A stretch of 64,000 bases of DNA, from the NCBI GenBank assembly GCA_027475525.1, contig JAMWFC010000082.1, forward strand, positions 1,922,001-1,986,000, read 5' to 3'. Shown piece after piece: positions 46,393-57,335 of this stretch. The position numbers were made by a program, and so were the translations under genes. Within the stretch, counting starts at the first letter, position 1; every line of letters starts with the position of its first letter. The notes under the pieces were generated by a model that had not been told where the DNA came from, ran no database searches, and was given only the letters and a program-made list of their open reading frames with translations. This stretch comes from Macrolepiota albuminosa (Eukaryota; Basidiomycota; Agaricomycetes; Agaricales; Agaricaceae).

Positions 46393-47494
46393 CAGGAGGT
46401 GGAGGACAAACAGGCCCCACCGAAAAGCCTGCATTTGCCGGCTATACTGATGAATGAGGAAGAGTTTCAAGGAACTCTGAAGAAGGGGAAGCATCCGGAT
46501 GTGACTGGGTGTACCAATGGAAAGCCTAAACAGGCTGTGCAGTGCAAGAATGAGCGTAGTAAACACGTGGTGGAGTCGCTGGAATGCCAGCTGACTAGCT
46601 CTCGAGTGAAGGTTGAGGATCTCGTCAAGGACGAGGTATACAGTACGATGGGAACTGTGGGTAGCACTAGGTCGCTAATGGATCGACCAGTGCCTCGGCC
46701 AGGAGTGCAATGGGCGTATGACCCACAAATGCCACGGGAGTGGAATGAGTTGGTAGCGTCAATGGTGACACAGGCTATGGGAAGTGGGCAAGCGACCCAG
46801 ACAGGAGAAGTGTACCATCACGCACGAGAGGACGAGATCTCCGAAACATCAGATATCGTATTTGATGGATTCTCGCTGAAGACGAGAAGTGTGCAGTCGT
46901 CGGCGAGTACGACGAGGAAACAACCGGTTGTAAGGTTGAATCTGGGAGACCTCACAGAGGAGCACGTATGTGCCTTACGGGAGCGATTTGAACCAAAGGT
47001 TCAACCGCGTATAGCACGCGTAGCCAAAGGAAAAGGCAAGGCTTTGAGCCTTACAGAGGAGGATATTCCTCGACTGCGCCAGCAATGGCAACGGGAGTTC
47101 GCTGATATCGTCAATGGAACGAAGGAGGAGCTTCCTCCATGGCGGGAGGTTAATCATGAGATCAACCTCATTGACGATAACAAGCAGTACAAGTATCATT
47201 TGCCTCGCTGCCCACGAGCACTTCAGGATCAACTTTGTGAAAAGACGAATAGATACATAAACGCGAAGTGGTGGGAACCACGACCAGCGGTGCAAGCTGC
47301 ACCATTGCTTTGTATCCCCAAGAAGGATGGAACGTTATGGACGGCATTGGATGCACGACAGTGCAATGATAATACCGTCAAGGATGTAACACCTCTTCCA
47401 GATCAGGAAGTGATACGAGAAGATGTCGCGACAGCAAAGTATTGGTCGAAAATCGACCTCACAGACGCGTATGAACAGGTTCCCTGATGGGGAT

Positions 47495-47648
47495 GTTCGT
47501 GAGTAACATCATGCAGATTGGTGATTGTAATGCACCGGCGACATTTCAGAGGTTAATGACCTCAATCTTCCGTTCGTGAGTAACATCATGCAGATTGGTG
47601 ATTGTAATGCACCGGCGACATTTCAGAGGTTAATGACCTCAATCTTCT
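47495..47648 (+). repeat. 77-bp direct duplication in RT, beside a 40-bp loss
   Basis: GTTCGTGAGTAACATCATGC occurs at 47495 and 47572. Sixteen bases upstream, about 40 bp present in element A (about 489-528) are missing. Confidence 0.95.
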
Positions 47649-48561
47649 GAGATGTAATTGGGAAGTTTATGCACGTCTATTTAGACGATATATTCATATT
47701 TTCTGACTCCATTGAGGAGCATGAGCAGCACCTATGAGTCGTATTTGAACGACTACGGAAGGCCAGCCTCTATCTCAAATGGAAGAAGTGCGAGTTGTAC
47801 GCAACGAGTATAGATTGTCTCGGCCACGTCATTGATGAGAAGGGCATTCATCCTGATATGGATAAGCTCAACCGAATCCGAGAGTGGTGTACTCCATGCA
47901 CATATAATGATATCCAACGATTTGTCGGACTGGTGAACTATATTGGCAATTTCTTGCCAGACATCACTGCATACACTGGGCCACTTATGGCCATGACCCA
48001 GAATGGGTCACCGTTTCATTGGAGACCGCTGCATCAGCGGTGTTTTGAGATGATTAAGCGCATATGCACAAAAACGCCGGTCATCCGGCCAATTGACCCA
48101 CACATCGACGAGCCCATCTGGCTCATCTGCGATGCGTCGAAGACTGGGGTTGGGGCCATGTTTGGCCAGGGTAAAACATGGCAGACCTGCCGACCAGCGG
48201 GATTTATGTCCCGTAAATTCACTGCTGCTCAGCAGAATTATGCTGTGCACGAGTTAGAAACACTCGCAATACTGGAAGCCCTCCTAAAGTGGGAGGATAA
48301 ACTGATGGGATATAAGATCCATATTATCTCGGATCACAAAGCACTAGAGTTCTTCAAGACTCAGGTGCACCTGTCCCCGCAACAACGTCGCTGGATCGAC
48401 TACATGTCGCAGTACCAGTTCGACATCACCTATGTAAAAGGTGAATTGAACAAAGTGGCGGATTGCCTATCTCGATATTTCGAGAGTGATACTCGAGATG
48501 ACGTCCATGACGCACATGACTATGTCCAGGCGGACAAACGTATTGACCCAGAGGGCGAGGA

Positions 48562-48715
48562 TTTGCCTCTGCATCGATTCCATGAAATCAGGGAACATAG
48601 GGTTGAGTTACACGCCATGCGAGCGCAGGAAACACGTCTTTGCCTCTGCATCGATTCCATGAAATCAGGGAACATAGGGTTGAGTTACACGCCATGCAAG
48701 CGCAGGAAACATGTC
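48562..48715 (+). repeat. 77-bp direct duplication between RNase H and integrase
   Basis: TTTGCCTCTGCATCGATTCC occurs at 48562 and 48639. There are two single-base differences between copies (CGAGCG/CAAGCG and ACACGT/ACATGT). Confidence 0.95.
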
Positions 48716-50376
48716 GCAGTAAGCGACTGCAGGAACAGCGAGAGACTCGCGATATCGAAGCTCAGGTGCTAGTGGACCATGAGGCCCCTCAGCCACGTGA
48801 AGAGACGAGGCAAGAGGTGCCTATGAGAGGTACTGATATGACGCTCCAGCAAGCGCTGGAGTCAAAGGACCATACGCCTGCACCGGCCGACTTAGGCAAT
48901 GCACAATTCCGCACACGTATCCAGCAAGGATACAAGGATGATAATCTCTTCGTAGAGATTCTGAACAATATCCAAGCGCATCCACGCTTCCGGATGGAGC
49001 AGCAGCTTGTCTACCTTACCAGACCCACGGGGTCCAAAGTCATCTGCATTCCCCGGGAGAGGTCGCTGATTACGACTATCCTGGACCAGGCCCATAGAGT
49101 AGTGGGCCACTTCGGAACTCAGAAAACGCTGGACTATGTGCAACGCTGGTACTGGTGGCCGCAAATGGCCAAAGAGACGAGCCAATTCTGCTCGACATGC
49201 GAGCTATGTCAACAGTCGAAAGTATCGACTTTGAAGCCACCGGGAAAGCTGCATTCGCTACCCATACCGGTCAAACCTTGGGATTCGATTGGGATGGACT
49301 TTATAGGTCCGTTCCCCGAGTCGAAAGGCTTTAACTACCTGTGGGTAGTGATCTGCAGAATGACCAGTATGGTCCATCTCATTCCGGTGAGAACCACCAT
49401 GACCGCGTCAGACTTGTCGTGGATCTATCTCAAGGAGATAGTACGTCTCCATGGACTGCCCAGCTCGATCGTGAGCGATCGAGATGCTAAGTTTACTTCC
49501 AAATGGTGGAAGGAGTTGCACAAGCTGCTAGGAGCCAAGTTGCTCATGTCGACATCGTTTCATCCGCAAACGGATAGTCAAACGGAACGTGCAAATAGAA
49601 ATATTGCGCAAATCTTGCGAGCATTTGTACGTCCTGATCAGAAGGACTGGGTGGATAGATGTCCACTCATGGAATTCGCAATAAACACGAGTATATCGGA
49701 AACCACAGGGTACTCACCCTTTGAACTCAACAATGGCTACATGCCATCCATGATTCGTGAACTTCGTACGGACGAAGTTATTCATGTGGGAGTCAAGCAG
49801 TTTGCGCGCAACGCGCTAAGGAATCTGGCAGATGCCCATGACGCGATTATAGAATTGCGTGTGTGGCAAACCAAACATGCGAATAATCGCAGACGTGATG
49901 AGCCGGATATCGAGAAAGGGAGCCTAGTGTACCTTTCGACGAAGAACTTGAACTTGCCGAAAGGCAGGGCGAGCAAGCTGTGTCCGAAATGGATTGGACC
50001 ATATAAGGTCCTTGAGGCGGAACCGAGCACGTCTAACTACGTGCTGAAACTACCCCAGGTGCTGCAAGCGCACAGGATAGTGCCCAAGTTTCACGTGTCG
50101 CTATTGCGACCGTATATGGCCAGTAGTGATGCGCTATTTCCTAATCGCGCAACGCCAGAGCCGTATGACTTTGGAACTGGCAATGACCAGGAGTGGTTTG
50201 TAGATGACCTCATCGGTCACCGGTGGGCAAAAGGAAACCTCGAATTCGAGGTGAGGTGGAGCTTAGGTGATACTACCTGGGAACCACTCGTGAACTGCAG
50301 AGACCTTGCAGCGATGGACAGGTACCTAGAGTTGCAGGGCGTGAAACACCCTCAACAGCTGGCAAAACGCGCATAA

Positions 50377-50606
50377 TGCGCGTGGGGTGGTGGAATGTGG
50401 ACGAAGTCCACTTTGATGGCCGGTGAATGACCGGGTGGCTACTAATTGTGGCTACTGTTTGTGACCGTTTATGCGACTATGATCGCCGGTGAGAGGCCGG
50501 GTGGCATGTATTTGTGGTTGTTTACACCACTAGCGGAGTTGGGAGATTGTTTTTTTTTCCCTCTTTTCTCGAGTCCCAATACACGTAGTCTACGTGTTTA
50601 GCGAAA
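50377..50606 (+). promoter_or_regulatory. pol-ORF3 intergenic spacer, possible internal promoter
   Basis: 230 bp. It contains two related segments, GGTGAATGACCGGGTGGC (~50422) and GGTGAGAGGCCGGGTGGC (~50488), then a T9 and CT-rich tract (~50549-50570) directly upstream of the ORF3 start, as in many fungal promoters. The equivalent spacer in element A also has a T/C-rich tract. Whether ORF3 has its own transcript is inference. Confidence 0.4.
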
Positions 50607-53600
50607 ATGGCCTATTGGGGGCCGCAAAATACTGATCAGAGCCAGCAAGGCTCTAGTGGAGGGGGGAGACCCCCGAATATACAAGTGTCAACTCAGTACC
50701 CGAGGCAGCCGCCATATCCGGCGGCAAGCCAGTTTCAGTCAGCGGTGGCCTATCCAGGCCGTGATGAGCCGCTTCCCTATCAGACGCCCCTCCACTCGCA
50801 AGAGATGGAGGTCGATGATGAAGGGCGCTATGGGCGCCCGGAGGACAGCACGCGCCGCGAGCGCTATTATCAGGAACCGTCGTCACGTCCAACTGCGTCG
50901 TATCCGACGTATGTGGGTGTGGTGACGGGGCCGCCGTCAGTACCATGGGCGCACCGGCCCGTGGAAGAGTCATATGGGGAGCCTGCGCCACAAGCGCAGA
51001 GTGTAGCTGGGTCAGACGTGCTGTTGGGCAGACTGGAAGCAGCGGGACAGCCAGTCCCTGCAACTGCGTCCTTTCTGCAAGACAGCTTGGCCATAATGGT
51101 AATAGAGGGGCTGCTCAACCAGATCGAGCTGATGAAGAGGCAGCACGTCGCAGCGCTGGAGCAGATTGAACGCGCTTCTAAGCGCAAAATTGCCACGAGT
51201 GAGGAATCAACCGCTGAGGTCAAGAGGGCTAGATATCAGCCCAGTCGACCAGTCGCTCCTCCACAGGCAAGGATGCCATCGGAAGCGCAATTTGCATGCC
51301 ATGAGCAGCCTCCTCAGCCCGTGGCTTCGTCATCGCGGCTACCCGAGTCGGGCCCGCAGGCCTCTTCAGAGTCGCTGGCTGCCGTCAGTGAACCCTTGGC
51401 AGGTCTGTCCTTGGGTCAGCAGGAAGCCGCATCATCTCGGGCCCCACCTAGGGGGTCCAAACCCGTCGCTGTGGCACCAAGAGCGCCCGTTACTGTCACT
51501 CCTCGCGCTGGGCCTGGAGGGAATACTCTGGCGCGAAATGCGCCTGCCCCTCCGGTGGCTCAGCCACAACCAGAATTGTCCGCCCTGACCAAGTTGGGGC
51601 CGTCTCGTCAGCGCCGCGGCCGCAAGCCGCCTCTCAATGCCTCCAAATTGGAGGTTATACTCTTTCCTGCTGGCATTCCCGCATGAGCGGGAGAAGTCCA
51701 GATGTTGTTTATGTTGCCGGTGTTTGTACCGGCCCCACCAGCAAAGTATCCCGTGGTCGTCTTGACCCCAGACCCCCGTACGCCGGAGCAGTATGATGGT
51801 CTGGTGGCGACCTCGAGGGGGAAGACTAGGCCTGATAAAGGCAAAAAACCGGTACCATCCCTGTCTGACGAGAGCGACTATGGAGAGTCGAGCTCGGAGC
51901 AGGAGGAGGATGGGGAGGAGGGGGAATCGGCCGCAGACCGATTCCAACGAGTAGCGCGCAATAAGCGCATTGCGAAGAAGAAGGCGATTCACGCCAAGGA
52001 GCTAAAGGCCCAGAAGTCGAGGGCCGAGGATGAATGTTCGGGGAGGATCCCCGATGGCTTGGGGGTGAAGGTGTGGGGTCCGCTCGATATCGAGCGAATG
52101 AACTCGTGCTTTAGAGGAGCACTCAGCCATTGCACCTATTATTCGTATGCCACGAATACGGTGTTGATGGGAGCTGACGCCAATAGAGCGGCGTCATATG
52201 AATACTCCTCTGGCCATCCTGCCCACATCCGAATACGGTGTTGATGGGAGCTGACGCCAATAGAGCGGCGTCATATGAATACTCCTCTGGCCATCCTGCC
52301 CACATCCTGGGCATGATTGTGTATAAGCACGCCCCACACGGTCTTCCCCGCACTCCTCTAGAGCTGGACTGGCTCTATAAGTATTACGCCAATGCACACG
52401 TCCCGCGTCGCAACAGAATCGTCGCGTATATATTGATCACAGAGCTCCAGATGTTCGTGCAGCGAACAGTGGAGGCTCTGCATGATCGAACCATGCAGCT
52501 CCTGATGAAGGAGCCTAGGTACCAAGACCTCGTCAACCCGATGCAGGGCCCTGACGACCTCGCTCTTGTCGAGCGACGACACATTCCGGGGCGCTTTTTG
52601 CGCACGAAAGACGATGGCACCACAGCGTTGCGTGTAATGCGTGCTCAGGATCCAGCCACCCCATTCAACCTTGACCAACTGGCGCAGTACGTGCTGGTCT
52701 TTGGCCGACCTGGGCTGGAAAATACCTATCAAGGTATCGCCGTGGATCATGCCTATTGCATGCACTGGCGGACCCTCTTTGGGTTTGCCCTATGTCGAGC
52801 ATTGTGCGCTAACAGTGCAGCCAAGCCGGTGATCGTACGGTGCATGACCCTCGTTGTGGCCCGTCCAGGGCTTTATCGAGAGGCGATTGCCTCGTATGAT
52901 GCCATGTTCCCCGAGCAGCCATTTGAGCCCCAACGTGGGCCGCAGCTCGAAATCCACCAAGTTCACGTGCCCGACGACCATGCACGGAACTTCTCCAACG
53001 ACGACGCATTATGCATCCTTTTACACAACCGGATTCCGCTGGAATGGGTGGACCACACTTACACGTACGGCGTAGTCTTCCTGGAACAGCAGTTCCATTC
53101 CCCCACGATGTCTATGGACATCTTTAAGCAGGTCGATGACGAGCGCATGGAGCGCCTCTCCAAGTATGGCACCCCCGCCGCAATCCCGCAATGGGATGGA
53201 TGGCGGGAGATGACTGAAGACGATCACTATCGTCTGATGTTCAAGCACCACAAGGAGAGCAAGCTCCCGGAAAACCCTGAGGCCAACGGCCTCTATTACT
53301 TGATTGGCATGGACCCGAATCAGGTCAACCTCCTAAAACGCTCAGCAGCGCAGGACCTGCCAGCAGCAGACATGGACCCAGGCCGGGTCAATCTCCTGTC
53401 ACGCACGGCAGAGCAGGGTACGCTTACCACCACCGCTTCAGCGATTAACGTCGCACTAACAGAGCCTATGGTGGTAGACACGCCTGCAGCCGAGGGGCCT
53501 ATAACCCCACCGAGGACGGAATCGGCGCCTCCCCCTCCCACGATTAATGTCGCACTGGAGGAGGAGGCAATGGTGACTGAGACGGGCGCTGTCGCGGGAG

Positions 53601-53620
53601 CATCATCATCCGGGTCCTAG
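50607..53620 (+). pseudogene. ORF3 of element B: uncharacterised accessory gypsy protein
   Basis: A frame of about 978 codons, interrupted only by a TGA at 51684-51686 and the 77-bp duplication at 52153. The N-terminus MAYWGPQNTDQSQQG opens a Gln/Pro/Tyr/Ser-rich region. A probable helix follows (LAIMVIEGLLNQIELMKRQ, ~51089) with a basic cluster (ASKRKIA), then Ala/Pro/Ser-rich sequence and an acidic stretch (SEQEEDGEEGES, ~51896). The conserved C-terminal domain includes GRIPDGLGVKVWGPLDIER (~52042), LFGFALCRAL (~52778), ARPGLYREA (~52859), LLHNRIPLEWVDHTYTYGV (~53020) and YGTPAAIPQWDGWREMT (~53164). No enzyme motif, membrane segment or signal peptide is visible. Its retention in three gypsy copies implies a role for the element (assembly, nuclear targeting or regulation are only guesses). 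Confidence 0.85.
52153..52306 (+). repeat. 77-bp direct duplication in ORF3 of element B
   Basis: CGAATACGGTGTTGATGGG occurs at 52153 and 52230. Confidence 0.96.
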
Positions 53621-53968
53621 ACCCTTGTATACATTATTGTGTATGTACCTCTGAGTATTTAACTCGAGCCATTTCAGCTGATATGCACTATAGAGTCGCA
53701 TGTAGATACAGCGGACCCAGAGGAGGGGTCATCCTTTTTTGTTTTTTATATTTTTTATATACACACCATTGGCTATCTACTGCTGGCGCCCCTGCGCCCG
53801 TGTCTGATAAGGACTGCTTTCTATTGTGTCCGGCCGACACATCTCCATGGCGCATGAGTGCTAACGCCTTGCAGCCACGCCATACGCGTGCATTCACCTG
53901 TTGTTGCACTACCGTGCATCTTTCATCGCGCTTTACCTCCCTTTCTCAAGACCGAGTATTCGGTCTCA
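53621..53968. other. element B 3' untranslated region
   Basis: About 350 bp between ORF3 and the polypurine tract. A T-rich stretch (53738-53760) is the only visible feature. Confidence 0.5.
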
Positions 53969-53978
53969 TTGGGGGGTA
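53969..53978 (+). other. polypurine tract of element B
   Basis: TTGGGGGGTA immediately before the 3' LTR TGTAACGG, matching the site in element A. Confidence 0.75.
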
Positions 53979-54154
53979 TGTAACGGAGTCATCCGTATTA
54001 CCATCAGCGTCAACGACGCTATAATCAATTAGTAGAGTATTATGTAAGACAACATCTTGTTTTCACTCTAAGTACTAGTCAATCCGATACTGCGGTCTGA
54101 TTTAGCACTTGTGTGATACACACAAGATAGTTCTAACTCGTAACTCCGGTTACA
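53979..54154 (+). repeat. 3' LTR of element B (176 bp)
   Basis: Same length as the 5' LTR, with differences such as ACGACGCT for ACGACACT and CTGCGGTC for CTGCAGTC. Both are G in the 3' copy and A in the 5' copy. Confidence 0.95.
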
Positions 54155-54159
54155 AATTG
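54155..54159 (+). repeat. target site duplication AATTG, right
   Basis: Pairs with 42422-42426. Confidence 0.9.
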
Positions 54160-57100
54160 CAACTAGAGAGTTATGAATAAAAGACTTACTCATGGGTTGA
54201 ATCAAGGCCAGATCAATGGAGACAAGTTCACAATAAAACCATCAAGCAAGGTTAACAGCTTCCATTTGAAGCCGCTGATACGCCTCATCACAGTGTTTGA
54301 CCTTCAACATGGCACAAATACCTTCTCACACTTTGCTGTCACTGAGCCAGCGCAGTACTTGTTCAGCAGGAGAACTGATTCATACATCTTCCATAAGGTT
54401 TCAGGCATCACATAGTGGCCGCAACTTAGTCGGTAGAGGTTCTGGAAGAGGAATTGCCCATTCTGGTTTATACATAGCTGTGAGCATTGCACAAATATTG
54501 TTATACTTTCTTAATCCTACTATAAGTGTGGGAGCACGCTTTTTAATGGCAGCACAAGTGGCCTGATGGAGTTTGGTGCCTGTGAAAATGTGCCATGAGA
54601 AGAAATAAGAGGAGTAATTTTGGGTTTGAAGAAAAGACACACCTAACGCTTGATCTCAGCCACCTGAAGCCTGATCAAGCCGTTTCCACTCAAAGAAACT
54701 CCCAATTGCCCGCTTTTGAACATTGATTTTGAGATCACAAGCAATTAAAAGGTGCTTTACAAACTTGAAATCAACACCACGTAGTTCAGGATACAAGTCC
54801 TGGATACTCAAAGATGAATATAACTCTTCAATTTGATCTTTTAATTGTTCATGGTGATCTTGAAGTCGGCTGAGGATCCGTAAAGATTTAGCAGAGGGTA
54901 ACATCTTTGACAGTGTGGATCATGTTATTTCAAGTGTTTTTTCAGATGCTTTGAAATCTTCCTGAAGTGTTAGAACTGTGTCAAGTTCTTTCTTGAGGTG
55001 AGCAGGTGCTTCTGCAGAGAATTTTAAATAAACAATGGCTTTGAAATGTGGCATAGACTTATGAGCTCTGACTGACAGTTCAGATGCTTGTTGTAGCTCC
55101 CATTCCATCTGCAGAACGTTTTCTTCAATTCCACATGATTTCAAAAGCTGGCAAGCCCTGGCTCCCTGAGTTTGCACACCTTTGTTGAGCCAACGACAGA
55201 TCCATGCACCAAGATCATTGTGTAACTCAAGCCCAATTGAAGCTACCTGTCAATCAACAATATAAAGGCGGTGAGACCGCTGAAAAGACTTTTAGACTAG
55301 AGAAATGTAGGCAACAGATATACAAACACTACAGGCCCTTGTAACAGCAATCAATTTCCTCATTCGTGACTATAGGCGTTCAACCCCTTCCCCATCTGTT
55401 AAGCCTAAACCTGTCCAAATACGAGGATTGTTCACAATCTGGCAAGCCCACTGATGGGCAAAAGCATGCATGGCACTTGTTGCAAGGAGTAGACGCTCAA
55501 TAATATCAGCTGGCAGAAATTTGTACTGGAAAAATATAAGTATTGTGAAGGGAAAAATGAACAAAGGACAACTCACAGTGTGAATGCTTTGATCCAGCAC
55601 ACATGCAATGTCATAAAGTGCCACCACTGTTGCTTGTGAGGGGAGTAAAGTAAAAAAATGCAGAAGCATTGCTACTGCATACTTCTGTTGCTCTCCAGGA
55701 GTATCAATATTGGCAAGGAATATGGGGATGTCATGCTGACAGACAAGAGCCATGAGCCCACCATCATCAAACTTTTCCATATTAGTCTTCATGTTGGATC
55801 CTTTACCAGCTACATGTGATGATTCACACTCATCAATCGCTTCATCAGGAACAACAGTTTTGTGGACACAGGGTTTATGGAGTTTACAAATAGTTCAAAG
55901 GCTTTCTATCTTTGTCTCAACTTCATCAATAAACTCCTTTGGAATAATGTAGGCTGGATTATAAAAATATGGTGAATCCCCTGCAGAAAGTAGATGTCGA
56001 TGGTTGAAATTTCCATCAAGACATATATGAATATCTTCCCCTCTAAAGCTTATATAATAAGTTGAATGATTCATCAAAAACTCAAGAATCACTTACAAAT
56101 GTTTCAAAGATCACCCAAAGAGATTGCCTCCAAAGCAACATGGACACCTTTGTTGCAGTATTTGTGCACACTTGCCAGAATATAATTGAGGTGGCAGCTG
56201 GGTTGAAAGTTCCGAAGACAGTGTAGTAGGAGGTTGAAAAGAGAAAGGCTGTAACAAGGATGAGTCATGCAATTCAACTTCAATTTCTGTTGGTGTTACT
56301 AGAGTGGAGCTCTGTATTCAAGCATTTGCATCAAGAACAGCATTGTTGACTTGGGTTTCCATGCGTACTTGTAGATTATTGTACCATTGTGCTGCATATC
56401 CAAGACCTCGGCAAAACACATCCTGAATGGGTGCACCCTGCCTATATCTTTAGCAATCAAGCACGCTTGACAAGCAGAATTGAAACATGCCTTTTTGTCT
56501 GTGAGAATAAAACCCCTGCATCCATAGAATATGTTTAAGGCACTTGCCATTGCGTTAACAGCATCAGATGACTTTTCAAAGAGAGCTCGATAAAAATCAA
56601 GCAGATGAACAGAAATAGCCATGCAAGGATAGGAGGGGGCAGTTGGGAAAAGTCCATTGGCTACTAGAAGAAAAGGAAGATCCTTGCAAGAGCACCAGTC
56701 GACGAAAAGCTTCTGGAAGTCTGTGATATGAATGTTTGAGAAGGAACTATTTTGGTAAAGAATTAGGAATTAACACACAGTCCTGGAACAGACAGAGCAC
56801 TTCACTCCTCTTCATCGTGCAGCCACCATTTGAGCTGCACTTGGCACTAAGATTGAACACTCTTTCCGGAATCTTGCCCGTTGATTTCGTGATATAGTCT
56901 ATCAAGGGAGTCACAAGCCATTCCAAAAGATTCATCCAATTTAAATATAAATCCTTGGCTGCCTGATTTGGCACAATACGGCGTGGAGCGTGCTTGTCCT
57001 TTTGAGGTGTATCAATAGATTGTGGACCAGGAAACAAATCATCGTCAATTGTGTTCATCGCCAGCAGATTCACTGGCAGCAGAGACTTGCTGTGTGTCCA

Positions 57101-57335
57101 TAGGATTATCAATAGATGGTGAGGGATTAGGAGAAGTATTGATGACACCAGCTGCCTGTTTCTTGAGGAAGTTGATTTTGGCTCTCAACCTCAGAATTTC
57201 CTCCTCTCTACCCATAGGATCAACGTAAGTAGTGGTTTTCTTTTTGTTGCGACGTTTTATCAGGCTTGTAAAATGTACCCCTAAAGCAGTAGTTGTAGGC
57301 TGTTGAGAGCGGGTTGAGAGCTTGGGTAGGGCCAT
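54155..57335 (-). pseudogene. KDZ (Kyakuja-Dileera-Zisupton) transposase, decayed and split by element B
   Basis: Minus-strand reading from the ATG at 57335: a basic N-terminus (LIKRRNKKKTTTY), then a CxC2-type zinc region (FYGCRGFILT...CFNSACQACL, ~56460-56540) and CLDGNFNHRHLLSAGDSP (~56010) with the first catalytic Asp. These are followed by EAIDECESSHVAGKGSNM, LMALVCQHDIPIFLANIDTP (~55735, second Asp), VVALYDIACVLDQS, and the C-terminal SAMHAFAHQWACQIVNNPRI and GLGLTDGEGVERLNA (~55395, catalytic Glu). A long helical tail includes PEWAIPLPEPLPTKLRPL (~54440). Several stops and frame changes and strong CpG loss show it is dead. Introns of normal size are still visible, for example with GTGAGT-type donors. 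Confidence 0.88.

Larger units (their letters stand above)
42714..50376 (+). pseudogene. gag-pol polyprotein of element B (apparently interrupted)
   Basis: One frame of about 2,460 codons if the 77-bp duplications at 45678, 46239, 47495 and 48562 are discounted and a 40-bp gap near 47479 is allowed for. Start ATG 42714. Gag runs to about 45266, followed by the nucleocapsid knuckle CYNCGRSGHFAKECP (~45391) and an acidic spacer. The protease active site is LWDSGSTTTG (~45902). RT has KKDGTLWTALDA (~47321) and the YLDD box (~47679). RNase H has CDASKTGVG (~48130). Integrase has an HHCC block (~49100-49210) and GMDFIGPF, SDRDAKF and QTERANR. The chromodomain-like end has VRWSLGDTTWEP (~50252). 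Four in-frame TGA codons (42912, 45264, 47648, 47735) are the only stops. At the two RT stops element A has sense codons (Arg in both). Confidence 0.93.
42427..54154 (+). mobile_element. Ty3/gypsy chromovirus element B, complete
   Basis: A full element bounded by two 176-bp LTRs differing at only two or three positions and by a 5-bp target duplication. Internal order: gag with CCHC knuckle, aspartic protease, RT, RNase H, integrase, chromodomain, then ORF3, polypurine tract and LTR. The near-identical LTRs mean a recent insertion. As assembled it is 11.7 kb, of which five 77-bp duplications add 385 bp. It sits on the opposite strand to, and between the halves of, an older KDZ/Ulp1-like locus. 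Confidence 0.97.

Noticed and set aside
50607..53620. ORF3 as a retroviral envelope
   Set aside because: No signal peptide, no transmembrane segment and no cleavage or fusion-peptide-like stretch in any of the three copies.
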